Assembly (NCBI GenBank): GCA_964392665.1
Contig: CAYMQB010000005.1
Span: forward strand, 1-64,000
DNA: 64,000 bases
Direction of reading: 5' to 3'
From: CAYMQB01 sp964392665
Lineage (GTDB): Bacteria; Hydrothermota; E44-bin80
Shown: piece by piece, positions 40,502 through 49,201 of the stretch
How the letters are laid out: each line of letters begins with the position of its first letter
Numbering within the stretch: position 1 is the stretch's first letter
Position numbers and translations under genes: made by a program
Notes under the pieces: generated by a model
Databases searched by the model: none
The model's input: the letters and a program-made list of their open reading frames with translations, nothing else
Told to the model about the DNA's origin: nothing

Positions 40502-41318
40502 GAGCTTATCAGGTAAAATCATCGTCGTTGTTTTTCTTTGTCTTATGGGTATTGTAATGGTTCTTCCTTTCTACTGGATGATTATAACTTCTCTGAAAAC
40601 ATCTCTCGAAGCAGTGCATTTGCCGCCTTCTTGGTTTCCGCATCATCTTAGATTTCAAAACTATGCAGAAGCATGGAAACAAGTTCCTTTTCCAAGATAT
40701 TTCTTGAATACGCTAATTATTGCAGTTGCAACTCTGGTAGGTGTTCTTGTTACCTCATGTCTTGCCGCATACTCTTTTGCAAGTATGAAATACAGAGGGA
40801 GAAATTTCCTTTTTCTCTCGTTTCTTGCTATGATGATGATACCCGTTCCTGTATATATTGTTCCAGGTTACTTGATACTCATGAAGCTTCACTGGGTGGA
40901 TACATATTTTGCCCTTACGGTTCCCTGGCTAGCCAATGTTTTTTCCATTTTCCTGTTAAGACAGCATTTCAAAACGATTCCTAAGGACCTCTATGATGCA
41001 GCTATTATGGATGGTTGTAGTAAGTTCGGATTTCTTGTAAAGGTCGTAATCCCTCTGTCAAAGGCCGTGCTTGTGACAGTTTCATTGTTTTCCATAATAG
41101 GAAGTTGGAATGCTTTCATATGGCCACTTGTCGTCACTTCAAAAGATATTCTCAGACCAATTCAGGTTGGTCTTGCATACTTCGTGCAGGAGCAGAGCAC
41201 GAATTACTCTCTTCTCACCGCGGCAACCACATTTACGATCGCTCCCATTGTTCTTCTCTTTTTCTTCCTCGAGAGAAGAATTATAGCGAGTTTCGCAAGG
41301 AGCGGACTAAAGGGGTAG
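40494..41318 (+). CDS. Sugar ABC transporter permease, MalG/UgpE type
   Basis: A ~274-residue partner permease with six helices and EAA loop LYDAAIMDGCSKFGFLVKVV. The N-terminal VLPFYWMIITSLKT and the C-terminal SFARSGLKG (typical -GLTAGAVKG-type end) are characteristic of MalG-like subunits. The start is uncertain: ATG 40494 overlaps the previous stop (ATGGCTAA); ATG 40485 or TTG 40476 are possible in-frame alternatives. Confidence 0.9.
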   Translation: MAKSLSGKIIVVVFLCLMGIVMVLPFYWMIITSLKTSLEAVHLPPSWFPHHLRFQNYAEAWKQVPFPRYFLNTLIIAVATLVGVLVTSCLAAYSFASMKYRGRNFLFLSFLAMMMIPVPVYIVPGYLILMKLHWVDTYFALTVPWLANVFSIFLLRQHFKTIPKDLYDAAIMDGCSKFGFLVKVVIPLSKAVLVTVSLFSIIGSWNAFIWPLVVTSKDILRPIQVGLAYFVQEQSTNYSLLTAATTFTIAPIVLLFFFLERRIIASFARSGLKG

Positions 41319-41570
41319 ATGAAGGACAAGGTTATTTCCTGGTATAGTGGTCATAGAGGTGAGCAGTATCCGCTTATTTTTCGATTTAAGAGTGAGGAAA
41401 AGAGGGTAAAAAGGCTTATTCAATCAGAGATTGTTGAAGATGGAGCGATTAGAGGAAAGAGAAACAGAAGATTTCTTGTAGAATCACTTAAAGGTGATAA
41501 ATTCTGGATTATTGTCGGAGAGATGACAAAAGTAATTCCATTGCCTTCAGACGAGCAAAAAAAGCCTTGA
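41319..41570 (+). CDS. Small protein of unknown function
   Basis: An 83-residue basic protein whose ATG directly abuts the TAG of the MalG-like gene, so translation is likely coupled. It begins KDKVISWYSGHRGEQYPLIF and is predicted to be mainly beta-strand with no membrane segment. The pattern (xVxSWYSG...RPLxF...DGxxFWI) resembles small stand-alone barrel-like proteins sometimes seen in candidate-phylum genomes, but I cannot name a family. Its TGA overlaps an upstream, unlikely start of the next gene. Confidence 0.6.
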   Translation: MKDKVISWYSGHRGEQYPLIFRFKSEEKRVKRLIQSEIVEDGAIRGKRNRRFLVESLKGDKFWIIVGEMTKVIPLPSDEQKKP

Positions 41571-41620
41571 CATTTCAGAGAATTTTGATTATTGTAGGTT
41601 TGTTGAAATTAGGAGGTAAT

Positions 41621-42562
41621 TTGAGCTTTAAGAAAGTGGTTTTTGTTGTTTTATCTGTGTTTTTTCTATGCATTAAATCAAGTGGCTTTGCAGATGGTTT
41701 AAGCGATTATTTCAACAATGCTTCACCTTCTGTAGGAATGAGCTTTTTGAAGATTGGTTTGGGCGCAAGAGCAGTTTCACTTGGAGGTGCTTATTCTGCA
41801 ATCGTAAAAGATGCCACGGCAGTTTACTGGAATCCAGGTGCAGTAATCTATTCGGATGGAATGGATGTTAATTTCAACCATCTATCCCTTATGCAAGGAA
41901 TAAATTATGAATTCGTAGCCATTTCCACTGGTGATGGAAATCAGGGGTTTGGAATTGGATTTGGCGGGCTATTCTATGGTGGGATGGAGTTAAGGGATGA
42001 GAGACCTTCAGTAGAACCCAGCGGAACGTTTGATGCTTACAACTTTCTCGTGAAAATTTCTTATGGACATAGACTTGGCAGTGACTTTATTGGAGGAGTT
42101 TCTTTAGCTGGAATTATTGAGAAAATTTATGTTTACTCAGCCAGCACATACACGGTTGACTTTGGACTTCGTTATTCACCTCAGGTATTTAAATCTGTTG
42201 CTATTTCATTAAATGTTAATAATCTCGGACCAAAAGTGATTTTTGAGAATGAAACGTTCAGATTGCCATTCACTACAAAACTAGGTTTATCATATTCGAG
42301 GAAAATAAGGAAAACCAATATAATTCTCTGTTCGGAAGTGTTGAAATCTATCGATACTCCAATAGTTGGAGCTTTTGGGATCGAAACGAATTACTCTTTC
42401 GTTAGCTTCAGGTTTGGATACAATTATAGCAAGGTAAATGCCACTCGGTTGGCTGGAGGAATGGGCATCAAGTATAGGTTCCTATCCATCGACTACTCTT
42501 TTTCGCCTTATCTTCTTGATCTTGGCACAAAACAGGCATTTTCGGTGAGTTTCGATTTTTGA
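41621..42562 (+). CDS. PorV/PorQ-family outer-membrane protein
   Basis: A 313-residue outer-membrane beta-barrel of the PorV/PorQ (UPF0164-like) type. After a signal peptide (about 1-24, ending SSGFA) comes SPSVGMSFLKIGLGARAVSLGGAYSA and DATAVYWNPGA, the family hallmark; the rest is alternating strand pattern ending in aromatic SVSFDF. In type IX secretion PorV shuttles cargo bearing sorting domains, and two such cargo proteins are in this window. The start is TTG at 41621 with AGGAGG four bases upstream; an upstream TTG at 41567 has no SD and gives a poor signal peptide. Confidence 0.85.
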   Translation: MSFKKVVFVVLSVFFLCIKSSGFADGLSDYFNNASPSVGMSFLKIGLGARAVSLGGAYSAIVKDATAVYWNPGAVIYSDGMDVNFNHLSLMQGINYEFVAISTGDGNQGFGIGFGGLFYGGMELRDERPSVEPSGTFDAYNFLVKISYGHRLGSDFIGGVSLAGIIEKIYVYSASTYTVDFGLRYSPQVFKSVAISLNVNNLGPKVIFENETFRLPFTTKLGLSYSRKIRKTNIILCSEVLKSIDTPIVGAFGIETNYSFVSFRFGYNYSKVNATRLAGGMGIKYRFLSIDYSFSPYLLDLGTKQAFSVSFDF

Positions 42563-42598
42563 GCAAAGAAGATGAAGAATGTTCTGTTAGGAGGATGA

Positions 42599-43558
42599 TT
42601 GCTCGGTTTTGTATTGGATTTTGAGAGACCGATTGTAGAGTTGGAGAAGAAGATAGAAGAACTGAGATTGCTTGCTGATGCGGAGCATCTTGAGGTAACG
42701 GATGAAATAAAGAAGTTAGAGAAGCGAGCAGAACATCTAAGAAGCAATATTTATTCTAAGTTGAGCAGGTGGCAAAGAGTGCAGCTTGCAAGGCATCCGG
42801 ATAGACCCTATACACTTGATTATGTTAAGTACCTGATAACGGATTTTATTGAATTACATGGAGACCGACTTTTTGCAGATGACCTTGCTATAGTTGCAGG
42901 AGTAGGTAAATTTCGGGGCAGATCGATTGTCATTGTCGGACATCAAAAGGGAAGGAGTACCAAGGAGAAGATAAGGAGGAATTTCGGAATGCCGCACCCG
43001 GAAGGTTATAGAAAAGCATTGAGAGTAATGAAATTGGGAGCGAAATTTGGAATCCCGGTTGTGACGTTTGTAGATACTCCCGGAGCATATCCCGGTATTG
43101 GAGCTGAGGAACGGGGTCAGGCAGAGGCTATTGCGAAAAATATCAAGGAAATAGCCGTATTACCGGTACCGATTCTCACGATTATTACCGGTGAGGGTGG
43201 AAGTGGCGGTGCCCTGGCAATAGCTATAGCGGACAGAATTCTAATTATGGAAAATGCTATGTATTCGGTTATCTCACCGGAAGGCTGTGCTTCAATCTTG
43301 TGGCGGGATGCCAGTAAATCTGCACAGGCTGCTGAAGCACTCAAAATAACGTCTGAAGATCTTTACAGATTAAAAGTTGTGGATGGCATTATCCCCGAAC
43401 CCCCCGATGGTGGTCACAGGGATAAAGAAGGGGCTGCGCAACTGATTGCGGAGGAAATAGCTAAATTTCTTAAGGATACCGAAGGCGTGAATGCAGAGGA
43501 ATTGATAAGGGAAAGACACAGAAAATTTTTTGAAATGGGGATTGTGAAAAAGGCTTAA
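42599..43558 (+). CDS. accA: Acetyl-CoA carboxylase carboxyltransferase subunit alpha
   Basis: A 319-residue AccA that, with AccD, transfers carboxyl from biotin to acetyl-CoA to give malonyl-CoA for fatty acid synthesis. It starts DFERPIVELEKKIEEL, then RHPDRPYTLDYV, FVELHGDR-like FIELHGDRLFADD, FVDTPGAYPGIGAEERGQ and GEGGSGGALAI. The start is TTG with AGGAGG four bases before it. accB, accC and accD are not in the window. Confidence 0.96.
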   Translation: MLGFVLDFERPIVELEKKIEELRLLADAEHLEVTDEIKKLEKRAEHLRSNIYSKLSRWQRVQLARHPDRPYTLDYVKYLITDFIELHGDRLFADDLAIVAGVGKFRGRSIVIVGHQKGRSTKEKIRRNFGMPHPEGYRKALRVMKLGAKFGIPVVTFVDTPGAYPGIGAEERGQAEAIAKNIKEIAVLPVPILTIITGEGGSGGALAIAIADRILIMENAMYSVISPEGCASILWRDASKSAQAAEALKITSEDLYRLKVVDGIIPEPPDGGHRDKEGAAQLIAEEIAKFLKDTEGVNAEELIRERHRKFFEMGIVKKA

Positions 43559-43612
43559 ATATAGATTATCAAGGTCGGAAAAGCAAAATAAGGATAAGAA
43601 AAGGAGGTCTTT

Positions 43613-44236
43613 TTGGCTCTACAGGGTAATTTGGAAGACTTTGATCTTACAGATGTGTTGCAATTGATACACCTGGGGAAGAAAAACGGTGCGCTTGAGA
43701 TAGACACAGAAGGTAATCATGGCGAAATATATTTTGAGAATGGAAAGGTAGTTTATGCTAAAACAATAAAGAGAGAAGGTGAGGATGGGATACATCATAT
43801 TCTAAGGTGGACGAAAGGGAAATTTGTGTTCAGCCCCGAGAAGAAACCACCCGACAAAATGATGGACATTCCGATTCAGAATTTAATACTAGATGCTGCA
43901 AAACAAATTGACGAATGGAAAAGGCTTGAAAAAGTAATTCCATCAGTTGAGATGCTTGTCGATTTTGTTGAGGATCCTGAGGTGAGTTCTAATGAAATTA
44001 ACCTTTCTCCTGATGAATGGAAAATACTATCTTTGATAACCGGAGATAAATCCATCCGAGGGATTGCTAAATTGGCAAAACTAACGGAATTCAACACAGC
44101 GAAAGTTTTTTATGGGCTTGTTTCTTCCGGGCTTGTCAGGTTAAAACAGCCACCCAGGAAAGAAGAAGCTAAGGTTGAAAAAAAAGAAGTTCAGAAGGAA
44201 GTAAAGAAAAAAAGAGGTTTTTTCAGAAGGAGTTAG
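43613..44236 (+). CDS. PATAN (DUF4388) domain protein
   Basis: A 207-residue cytoplasmic protein. The N-terminal ~95 residues form a DUF4388/PATAN domain: LQGNLEDFDLTDVLQLIHLGKKNGALEI, GEIYFENGKVVYAKT, ALxxILxW-like IHHILRWTKGKFVF. The middle (about 125-180) looks like a winged helix (LSPDEWKILSLI, IRGIAKLAKL, VFYGLVSSGLVRL), and the tail is lysine-rich. PATAN proteins are linked to two-component signalling, gliding/motility and GTPase regulation in several phyla. The start is TTG with AGGAGG five bases upstream. The precise function is unknown. Confidence 0.82.
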   Translation: MALQGNLEDFDLTDVLQLIHLGKKNGALEIDTEGNHGEIYFENGKVVYAKTIKREGEDGIHHILRWTKGKFVFSPEKKPPDKMMDIPIQNLILDAAKQIDEWKRLEKVIPSVEMLVDFVEDPEVSSNEINLSPDEWKILSLITGDKSIRGIAKLAKLTEFNTAKVFYGLVSSGLVRLKQPPRKEEAKVEKKEVQKEVKKKRGFFRRS

Positions 44237-44248
44237 GTTTCAGCGAGC

Positions 44249-44779
44249 TTATCTAACGAAATCTAACCATCGAATAATCCGCCACAATCCATCTTCACAT
44301 TTACGAACCCAGAAATTTACAGTTCCTTCAACAATTTCACCTTCGATAACCGGAGGTTCGAAACTGTAAGACCTTACTATGACAACAAGAGTATCACCAT
44401 AGCTTTGTTCATAGCCTGCGCCAAATATGGGTATTAACACTATGTTTTTCTCTTGCAAACTTTGAAATAGGGATTTTGTTGAAAAGTATTCCTCCGTGTA
44501 ACCCCAGGAGTAATCAGTAATTCCCAGTTGTTCCAGATATTCCAGGAGTCCTTCATCTTTTGAATCAAATACAAAAACAAAGTCCGATGAGTCCAATGTT
44601 GACACATACAGGTCGATATCCCTGTTCTGGTATGATATAACTATTCGGTTAAGTACATTCAATGGGTCTTTCAAAGAGATGGGATTAGTTTCTTGCATTT
44701 TGCCTTCCTTTGGAGAGAAAGGATTCCAGCAGGAAATAAACATTATCAAGATAATGGGGATAATCTTTATTTTTTTCAT
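44249..44779 (-). CDS. Lipoprotein of unknown function
   Basis: A 176-residue protein with a lipobox (IMFISC, lipid-modified Cys17) followed by WNPFSPKE, a common mature start in lipoproteins of related phyla. The body has an NTF2-like feel (NRIVISYQNRDIDLYVSTL at the start, WRIIRWLDF at the end), a fold used as a small-molecule or protein-binding scaffold; I would not go further. The ATG overlaps the recN stop (ATGA). It is the last gene of the nadK-recN unit. Confidence 0.7.
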   Translation of the reverse strand: MKKIKIIPIILIMFISCWNPFSPKEGKMQETNPISLKDPLNVLNRIVISYQNRDIDLYVSTLDSSDFVFVFDSKDEGLLEYLEQLGITDYSWGYTEEYFSTKSLFQSLQEKNIVLIPIFGAGYEQSYGDTLVVIVRSYSFEPPVIEGEIVEGTVNFWVRKCEDGLWRIIRWLDFVR

Positions 44780-46479
44780 TTTTTCTCTGTAAGTATTTTT
44801 CTTGCGTGTTTAATAGCCGTCTCCGTGAGTTTTTCACCGCTTATGAGCCTTGCAATTTCTGTCACTCTCTGGTTTTTTGTGAGTGTTTTAGCATATGTAT
44901 ATGCAGTTCCGTTTCTTTCTTCTTTTTCGACCTTGATATGTCTATCCCCTTTCGATGCAATTTGGTGAAGATGCGTAAGAGTAATGACCTGTCTTTCAAG
45001 ACTTACCTGCTTCATCTTATCTCCCACTGCTTCTGCCTGAGCTCCCCCAATACCGGAATCTGCTTCATCGAATATCATGCAATGAACATCATCCAGAGAT
45101 GCAAGGATGGATTTTAGCGCAAGCATTATCCTTGACAATTCACCTCCTGAAATGATTTTTTTGAGTGTCATCGGAGGTATTCCAGGGTTTGTTGTAATCA
45201 GAAATTCTACGTAGTCAATACCTTTTTCCGTTACCCTATACTTTTTGCCATTTGGGAAATCTATGCCTTCATTATTTTCAACTCTTCTTGTATCGACGAA
45301 AAAGCTACTTGATTCCATACCCAATTCTTTCAGTTCCTGATTTACTCTTTTTTCAAGTTCACCTTTCCTTTTTGCTCTTTGCTCGGAGATTTGAACTGAT
45401 TCTCTTGCGAGGATTTGCTGCAATTCCGTTAATTCCTTTTCAGTAGTCTCAGTTTCTATTTCAATATTTCGGATTTCGTTTACCTCCTTCTGTTTCTCGT
45501 CTCTGTAAGCAAGTATTTGTGCAAGCGTTCTTCCGTACTTCATCTTAAGCGCATTTATTGAATCCAGTCTTGTGGTAATGGAATCAAGTTCAGCGGGATT
45601 AAATTCCATTTTGTTTAAATAGGCTGAAAAGGCGGAAGAGGCTTCTTCGATGTTGAATATCACGCTATCGAGTTGTTCTATATTTTTCTTAAGATTTCCA
45701 TCGATTTTGCACAGCGGCTCGATGTTTGCCTTTAGTCTATTTACAACATCAAGAACTGAATTTTCGTTTTCATAAATTGTTCTATAGGTATTTTTAATAG
45801 TTTCTATAAGTTTTTCGCTGTTCTCAAGAATACGCTGTTTTTTCTCGAGTTCCGCATCTTCGTCTATTGTAATTTCTGTTTCGTCGATTTCTTTTACCTG
45901 AAACCTGTACAATTCCTCTTTTTCTTTAATTTGTGTTTTTTGTTTGTTTAATTCCTCCAGTGTTTTCCTCTTGCGTAGGAAATTCGAAAAACAGGTAGCG
46001 AATGTTTCTCTTTTTTCTTTTAAGCCAAGAAAACTGTCAAGATAATCGATATGTTTATCTATTTTTAGGAGATTCTGATGTTCGTGCTGTCCGTGTATAT
46101 CCACGAGTTTGTTACCCAGCATTTTCAGCAACTTCAGTGTTACTGGACTATCATTAACGAAATTTCTGCTTTGTCGGTTCAAACCGATGGTTCTTCGCAA
46201 TATCAAAAGGTCATTTTCAGGTTCGATTGAGAGATTCGAAAGAATTTTGCTAAGACTATCGTTTTTGCTTACATTAAAAATGGCTTCGACTCTGGTATTA
46301 TTGGCCCCGGTCCTTATGTCTTCTTTGTCCGCATGTCCGCCAAGAACAAGATTTAGTGCTTCGATTATTATGGATTTTCCTGCACCCGTTTCCCCTGTCA
46401 GAACATTCAATCCTGGATGCAATTCGAGTGTTAGATTTTCAATTAATGCAAAATTTGAAATATGAAGTTCACTTAGCAC
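44776..46479 (-). CDS. recN: DNA repair protein RecN
   Basis: An SMC-like ATPase of about 567 residues acting in double-strand break repair. Walker A GETGAGKSIIIEAL, a long coiled-coil middle region with the globular hinge-like centre, then IISGGELSRIMLALKSIL (ABC signature) and MIFDEADSGIGGA (Walker B and D-loop). GTG at 46479 is the best start: it has GGGGAGG six bases upstream and overlaps the nadK TAG by one base; ATG 46494 lies inside nadK and would place the SD within the coding region. Confidence 0.94.
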   Translation of the reverse strand: MLSELHISNFALIENLTLELHPGLNVLTGETGAGKSIIIEALNLVLGGHADKEDIRTGANNTRVEAIFNVSKNDSLSKILSNLSIEPENDLLILRRTIGLNRQSRNFVNDSPVTLKLLKMLGNKLVDIHGQHEHQNLLKIDKHIDYLDSFLGLKEKRETFATCFSNFLRKRKTLEELNKQKTQIKEKEELYRFQVKEIDETEITIDEDAELEKKQRILENSEKLIETIKNTYRTIYENENSVLDVVNRLKANIEPLCKIDGNLKKNIEQLDSVIFNIEEASSAFSAYLNKMEFNPAELDSITTRLDSINALKMKYGRTLAQILAYRDEKQKEVNEIRNIEIETETTEKELTELQQILARESVQISEQRAKRKGELEKRVNQELKELGMESSSFFVDTRRVENNEGIDFPNGKKYRVTEKGIDYVEFLITTNPGIPPMTLKKIISGGELSRIMLALKSILASLDDVHCMIFDEADSGIGGAQAEAVGDKMKQVSLERQVITLTHLHQIASKGDRHIKVEKEERNGTAYTYAKTLTKNQRVTEIARLISGEKLTETAIKHARKILTEKK

Positions 46480-47318
46480 TAAATTCCTCCCCATTTCAGT
46501 TTTGTCCTCAAGATTTCATAAAAGTCTCTTTTTGTTGCTCTAACAAGATTCACCTCGTAATTGGCTTTGGTTGCATTAAAAGCAAAATCCTTTTTTGCCT
46601 GGATAATCATCTGACCATCTACAACGAATATACCTTCTCCGTTTTTCAATCTTACAGTAATTTCCTGTTCCTCTGAAAAAACCATTGATCTCAATGCTAA
46701 TGTGTGAGGGCAGATTGGTGTGACTATCTTGGCTTTAACACCCGGATGTAAAATGGGACCAGCTGCAGCAAGTGAATATGCAGTTGAACCGGTAGGTGTG
46801 GAAATAATTAATCCATCTGCAGAAAATTCGGCAAGTGGTGAATCGTCAACGAGAATTTCAATCTCCATTATTCTGCCCGAATGTCCCATATGCAGAACGA
46901 TATCATTGAGTGCAAAAAACTCCCTGCCGTCAGGCAAATCTGCCTTAATCACACTTCTTTTCTCAATTTTATAGTTGCCGGCTATTATTTTTTCCATAGT
47001 CGGATAGAGTTCTTCTATCACTATTTCTGTCAAGAATCCAAGGCTCCCCAAATTAACTCCAATAAGAGGAATACTGCTATCCTTTATGTATCTTGCTGCC
47101 CTGAGTAGTGTCCCGTCACCACCCATGGCGATGACGAAATCGGATTTTTCCTTGAGTTTTTCGGAAGAAATGAAGAGTGAATGGTCGATAAAATCCAGCA
47201 TTTCCTGTTGCACGAGAGAAACACTAATTCCTTTTGATGTAATCCAATCTATCAGTTTCGGTAGAAGAGTTCTTGACAGTGGTTTTGCAGGATTGACGAC
47301 TATACCTATGGATTTCAT
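46479..47318 (-). CDS. nadK: NAD kinase
   Basis: A 279-residue NadK making NADP from NAD and ATP (or polyphosphate). Motifs: FVIAMGGDGTLLRAAR, LGSLGFLTEI, FALNDIVLH (the usual NE is ND here), DGLIISTPTGSTAYSLAAAGP and PICPHTLALRSMV. The ATG at 47318 has GGAAAGG upstream. An in-frame GTG at 47339 would start at or before the predicted +1 (near 47338) and is therefore unlikely. It is first gene of the unit nadK-recN-lipoprotein. Confidence 0.95.
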   Translation of the reverse strand: MKSIGIVVNPAKPLSRTLLPKLIDWITSKGISVSLVQQEMLDFIDHSLFISSEKLKEKSDFVIAMGGDGTLLRAARYIKDSSIPLIGVNLGSLGFLTEIVIEELYPTMEKIIAGNYKIEKRSVIKADLPDGREFFALNDIVLHMGHSGRIMEIEILVDDSPLAEFSADGLIISTPTGSTAYSLAAAGPILHPGVKAKIVTPICPHTLALRSMVFSEEQEITVRLKNGEGIFVVDGQMIIQAKKDFAFNATKANYEVNLVRATKRDFYEILRTKLKWGGI

Positions 47319-47344
47319 AGTTTTTTTCCTTTCCGTCACCCTTA

Positions 47345-47373
47345 ATTATATCAGATGGAAGCACAAAAAGCAA
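47345..47373 (-). promoter_or_regulatory. Promoter of nadK-recN
   Basis: On the minus strand TTGCTT (47373-47368), 17-bp spacer, perfect TATAAT (47350-47345). Expected +1 near 47338. It decides against the upstream GTG start of nadK. Confidence 0.75.
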
Positions 47374-47380
47374 GAGAAAT

Positions 47381-47926
47381 TCACATGATGGATTTTGGAA
47401 TCCATCTTTCGATTACACTTAAGAGCGCAAGACGATACCTTGGTTTTTCGTTTTCTCTATAGATTTCAGAGTGCCTAATCGGTGTTTTATCCCCGGAAAG
47501 TGCATTTATTTCGAAGTTTCTTGTATCTTCGATATCGAAAAGGAATTTGCCCACTGAAACCATTTGTTTGAATTTTGCCCAAGTAGACCTTAGTTTATCT
47601 TCATCGGGAACGAATTTATCAGCGGATTCGAGCATAATGCTGAAAAGCAATTCAACATCATCAAGTTTTTTTTTGTAAGGTCTGAAGTTGATCCTGACCA
47701 TGTTACCATCTATACTTACAGTCTCAAGAAGTTCTTCCTTTATGGGTGTGTGTTCTTCTTTTAGCTGAAATTCGCGTTTAAGCTCGGAAAAAGCCTTATC
47801 CCTATCCGTAATTATGTGTGCAGGACCCATAAATCCCTGATACAGTAGTTTGTAAATATCCTGGACGGTCAAAGAAGGATGTATGCTGCTATGGTAACCG
47901 ATGAGAGTTTCAAGTTTATCTTTCAT
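47381..47926 (-). CDS. Conserved hypothetical protein
   Basis: A 181-residue soluble protein. It opens KLETLIGYHSSIHPSLTVQDIYKLLYQGFMGPAHII, a strong conserved-looking block; the remainder has charged helices and ends RLALLSVIERWIPKSIM. I believe proteins with the HPS-QDxYKLLYQGxxGPxH pattern occur in several phyla without a known function. It overlaps the preceding flippase gene by 11 nt and so is probably translated with it, which hints at a link to envelope glycan export, but no more. Confidence 0.65.
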   Translation of the reverse strand: MKDKLETLIGYHSSIHPSLTVQDIYKLLYQGFMGPAHIITDRDKAFSELKREFQLKEEHTPIKEELLETVSIDGNMVRINFRPYKKKLDDVELLFSIMLESADKFVPDEDKLRSTWAKFKQMVSVGKFLFDIEDTRNFEINALSGDKTPIRHSEIYRENEKPRYRLALLSVIERWIPKSIM

Positions 47927-49175
47927 CCCGTGGTTTCTTGAATGTTAGGAATAGTATCATAACCGCAAATGCAGTAATACCCGTTCCAAGAAGAGCAAAC
48001 TCAACTCTAAACAGAGGTGAAAGAGGCAGCAAGAGAAGAACTATCAGTACTGCAAGAGCAATGAGCCAGGATGTCGATAATTCTTTTATCATAGATTTTG
48101 CCAGAAGGACTCTGTTGAAAAGTTCGGAAAGAAGGAAAAAACCCGTGAAAAACGACATCAAGAGTAGATGAATCTTTCCTATTGCAAATTCAGTTCCGTA
48201 AATGATTTCTACTATTGATTGTCCAATTGTCACGGAAATGACTATCAATGCCATGAAAACAAGTACAACGAATATAACACCGTTCTTTATCATTCTGTTA
48301 AACGTATCATAATTCTTCAATACCTCCTGTCTCGCAAGGTGAGGGAAAATACTGATAAAGAGTGATGTAAGAATGGTTCTTGCACCTTTGAAAATCACAA
48401 GAGAAGCTGCGAAAATCCCTGCGAGACGGAAATCCCCGAGAAATTTTATGAATAGAGGTCCGAGTGCTGTGATAAATCCGCTTGAGAAGTTGATAAAGCT
48501 CGTGGGAATAATGAATAGTAACAATGTTTTTGTACTTGGCAATAAAGAGGATTCCTGTGAGAATCTTTTCCTGTGTTTCTGCATTATAATGGTGATGAAG
48601 ATAAGAGACGCGACGGGAGCAAGCAGAATGGAAAGTCCTGCAAGTCGGACATCCTTTGAAAAAATCGTGAATAATAAAAGGATGGAAAGGAGCATTACCG
48701 AATATTCTATGACTATTGAAAGTGCACTGTGTTTCAATTCACGCAAACCCTGGAGAGTACCTCTTAAGAAGAACACAAAGAAATAGAGGGCTGAAGCAAC
48801 AAGGAAGATTATGTAGAGGCTTGAATAGTTAGAATAAAGGTTAGTAGTTATAAACCTGAAGAAAACAATTGAGATAAGAACGAAGAGGATAGTTACAAAA
48901 ACAGTGAATTTTGTATTTTGTCTGAAAACCCTTGTAATACTCTTTGTGTTATTGGTTGCTTCATAGATAGAAATGAAACGTGTAGCTCCATCCTTTATGC
49001 CTGTTGTAAAGAAACGTGAGACAACGATTATGGCAGACCATAGAACGCTTATGATGCCGAATTTTTCTGGACCTAAGTTTCTCGCCGCAATGATGTTGAA
49101 AATAAATAAGAATAGACCAGATAAACCATATGCAATGAAATTGAGAATTGTGCCTTTCTTTACATTTTCAGGCAT
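47916..49175 (-). CDS. Lipopolysaccharide/oligosaccharide flippase (Wzx/MATE-like)
   Basis: A 419-residue inner-membrane protein with about 12 helices of the polysaccharide-flippase (PST/MOP) superfamily: GTILNFIAYGLSGLFLF start, RNLGPEKFGIISVLWSAI, then GTLQGLRELKHSA. It would flip lipid-linked glycan units to the periplasm. It begins 26 nt after the P5C dehydrogenase stop, with only a weak SD. No Wzy polymerase gene is evident nearby, though the glycosyltransferase at 50985 could act on such glycans. Confidence 0.85.
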   Translation of the reverse strand: MPENVKKGTILNFIAYGLSGLFLFIFNIIAARNLGPEKFGIISVLWSAIIVVSRFFTTGIKDGATRFISIYEATNNTKSITRVFRQNTKFTVFVTILFVLISIVFFRFITTNLYSNYSSLYIIFLVASALYFFVFFLRGTLQGLRELKHSALSIVIEYSVMLLSILLLFTIFSKDVRLAGLSILLAPVASLIFITIIMQKHRKRFSQESSLLPSTKTLLLFIIPTSFINFSSGFITALGPLFIKFLGDFRLAGIFAASLVIFKGARTILTSLFISIFPHLARQEVLKNYDTFNRMIKNGVIFVVLVFMALIVISVTIGQSIVEIIYGTEFAIGKIHLLLMSFFTGFFLLSELFNRVLLAKSMIKELSTSWLIALAVLIVLLLLPLSPLFRVEFALLGTGITAFAVMILFLTFKKPRDER

Positions 49176-49201
49176 CGAACCGTTAACCTTGTGCTTCTTA
49201 T

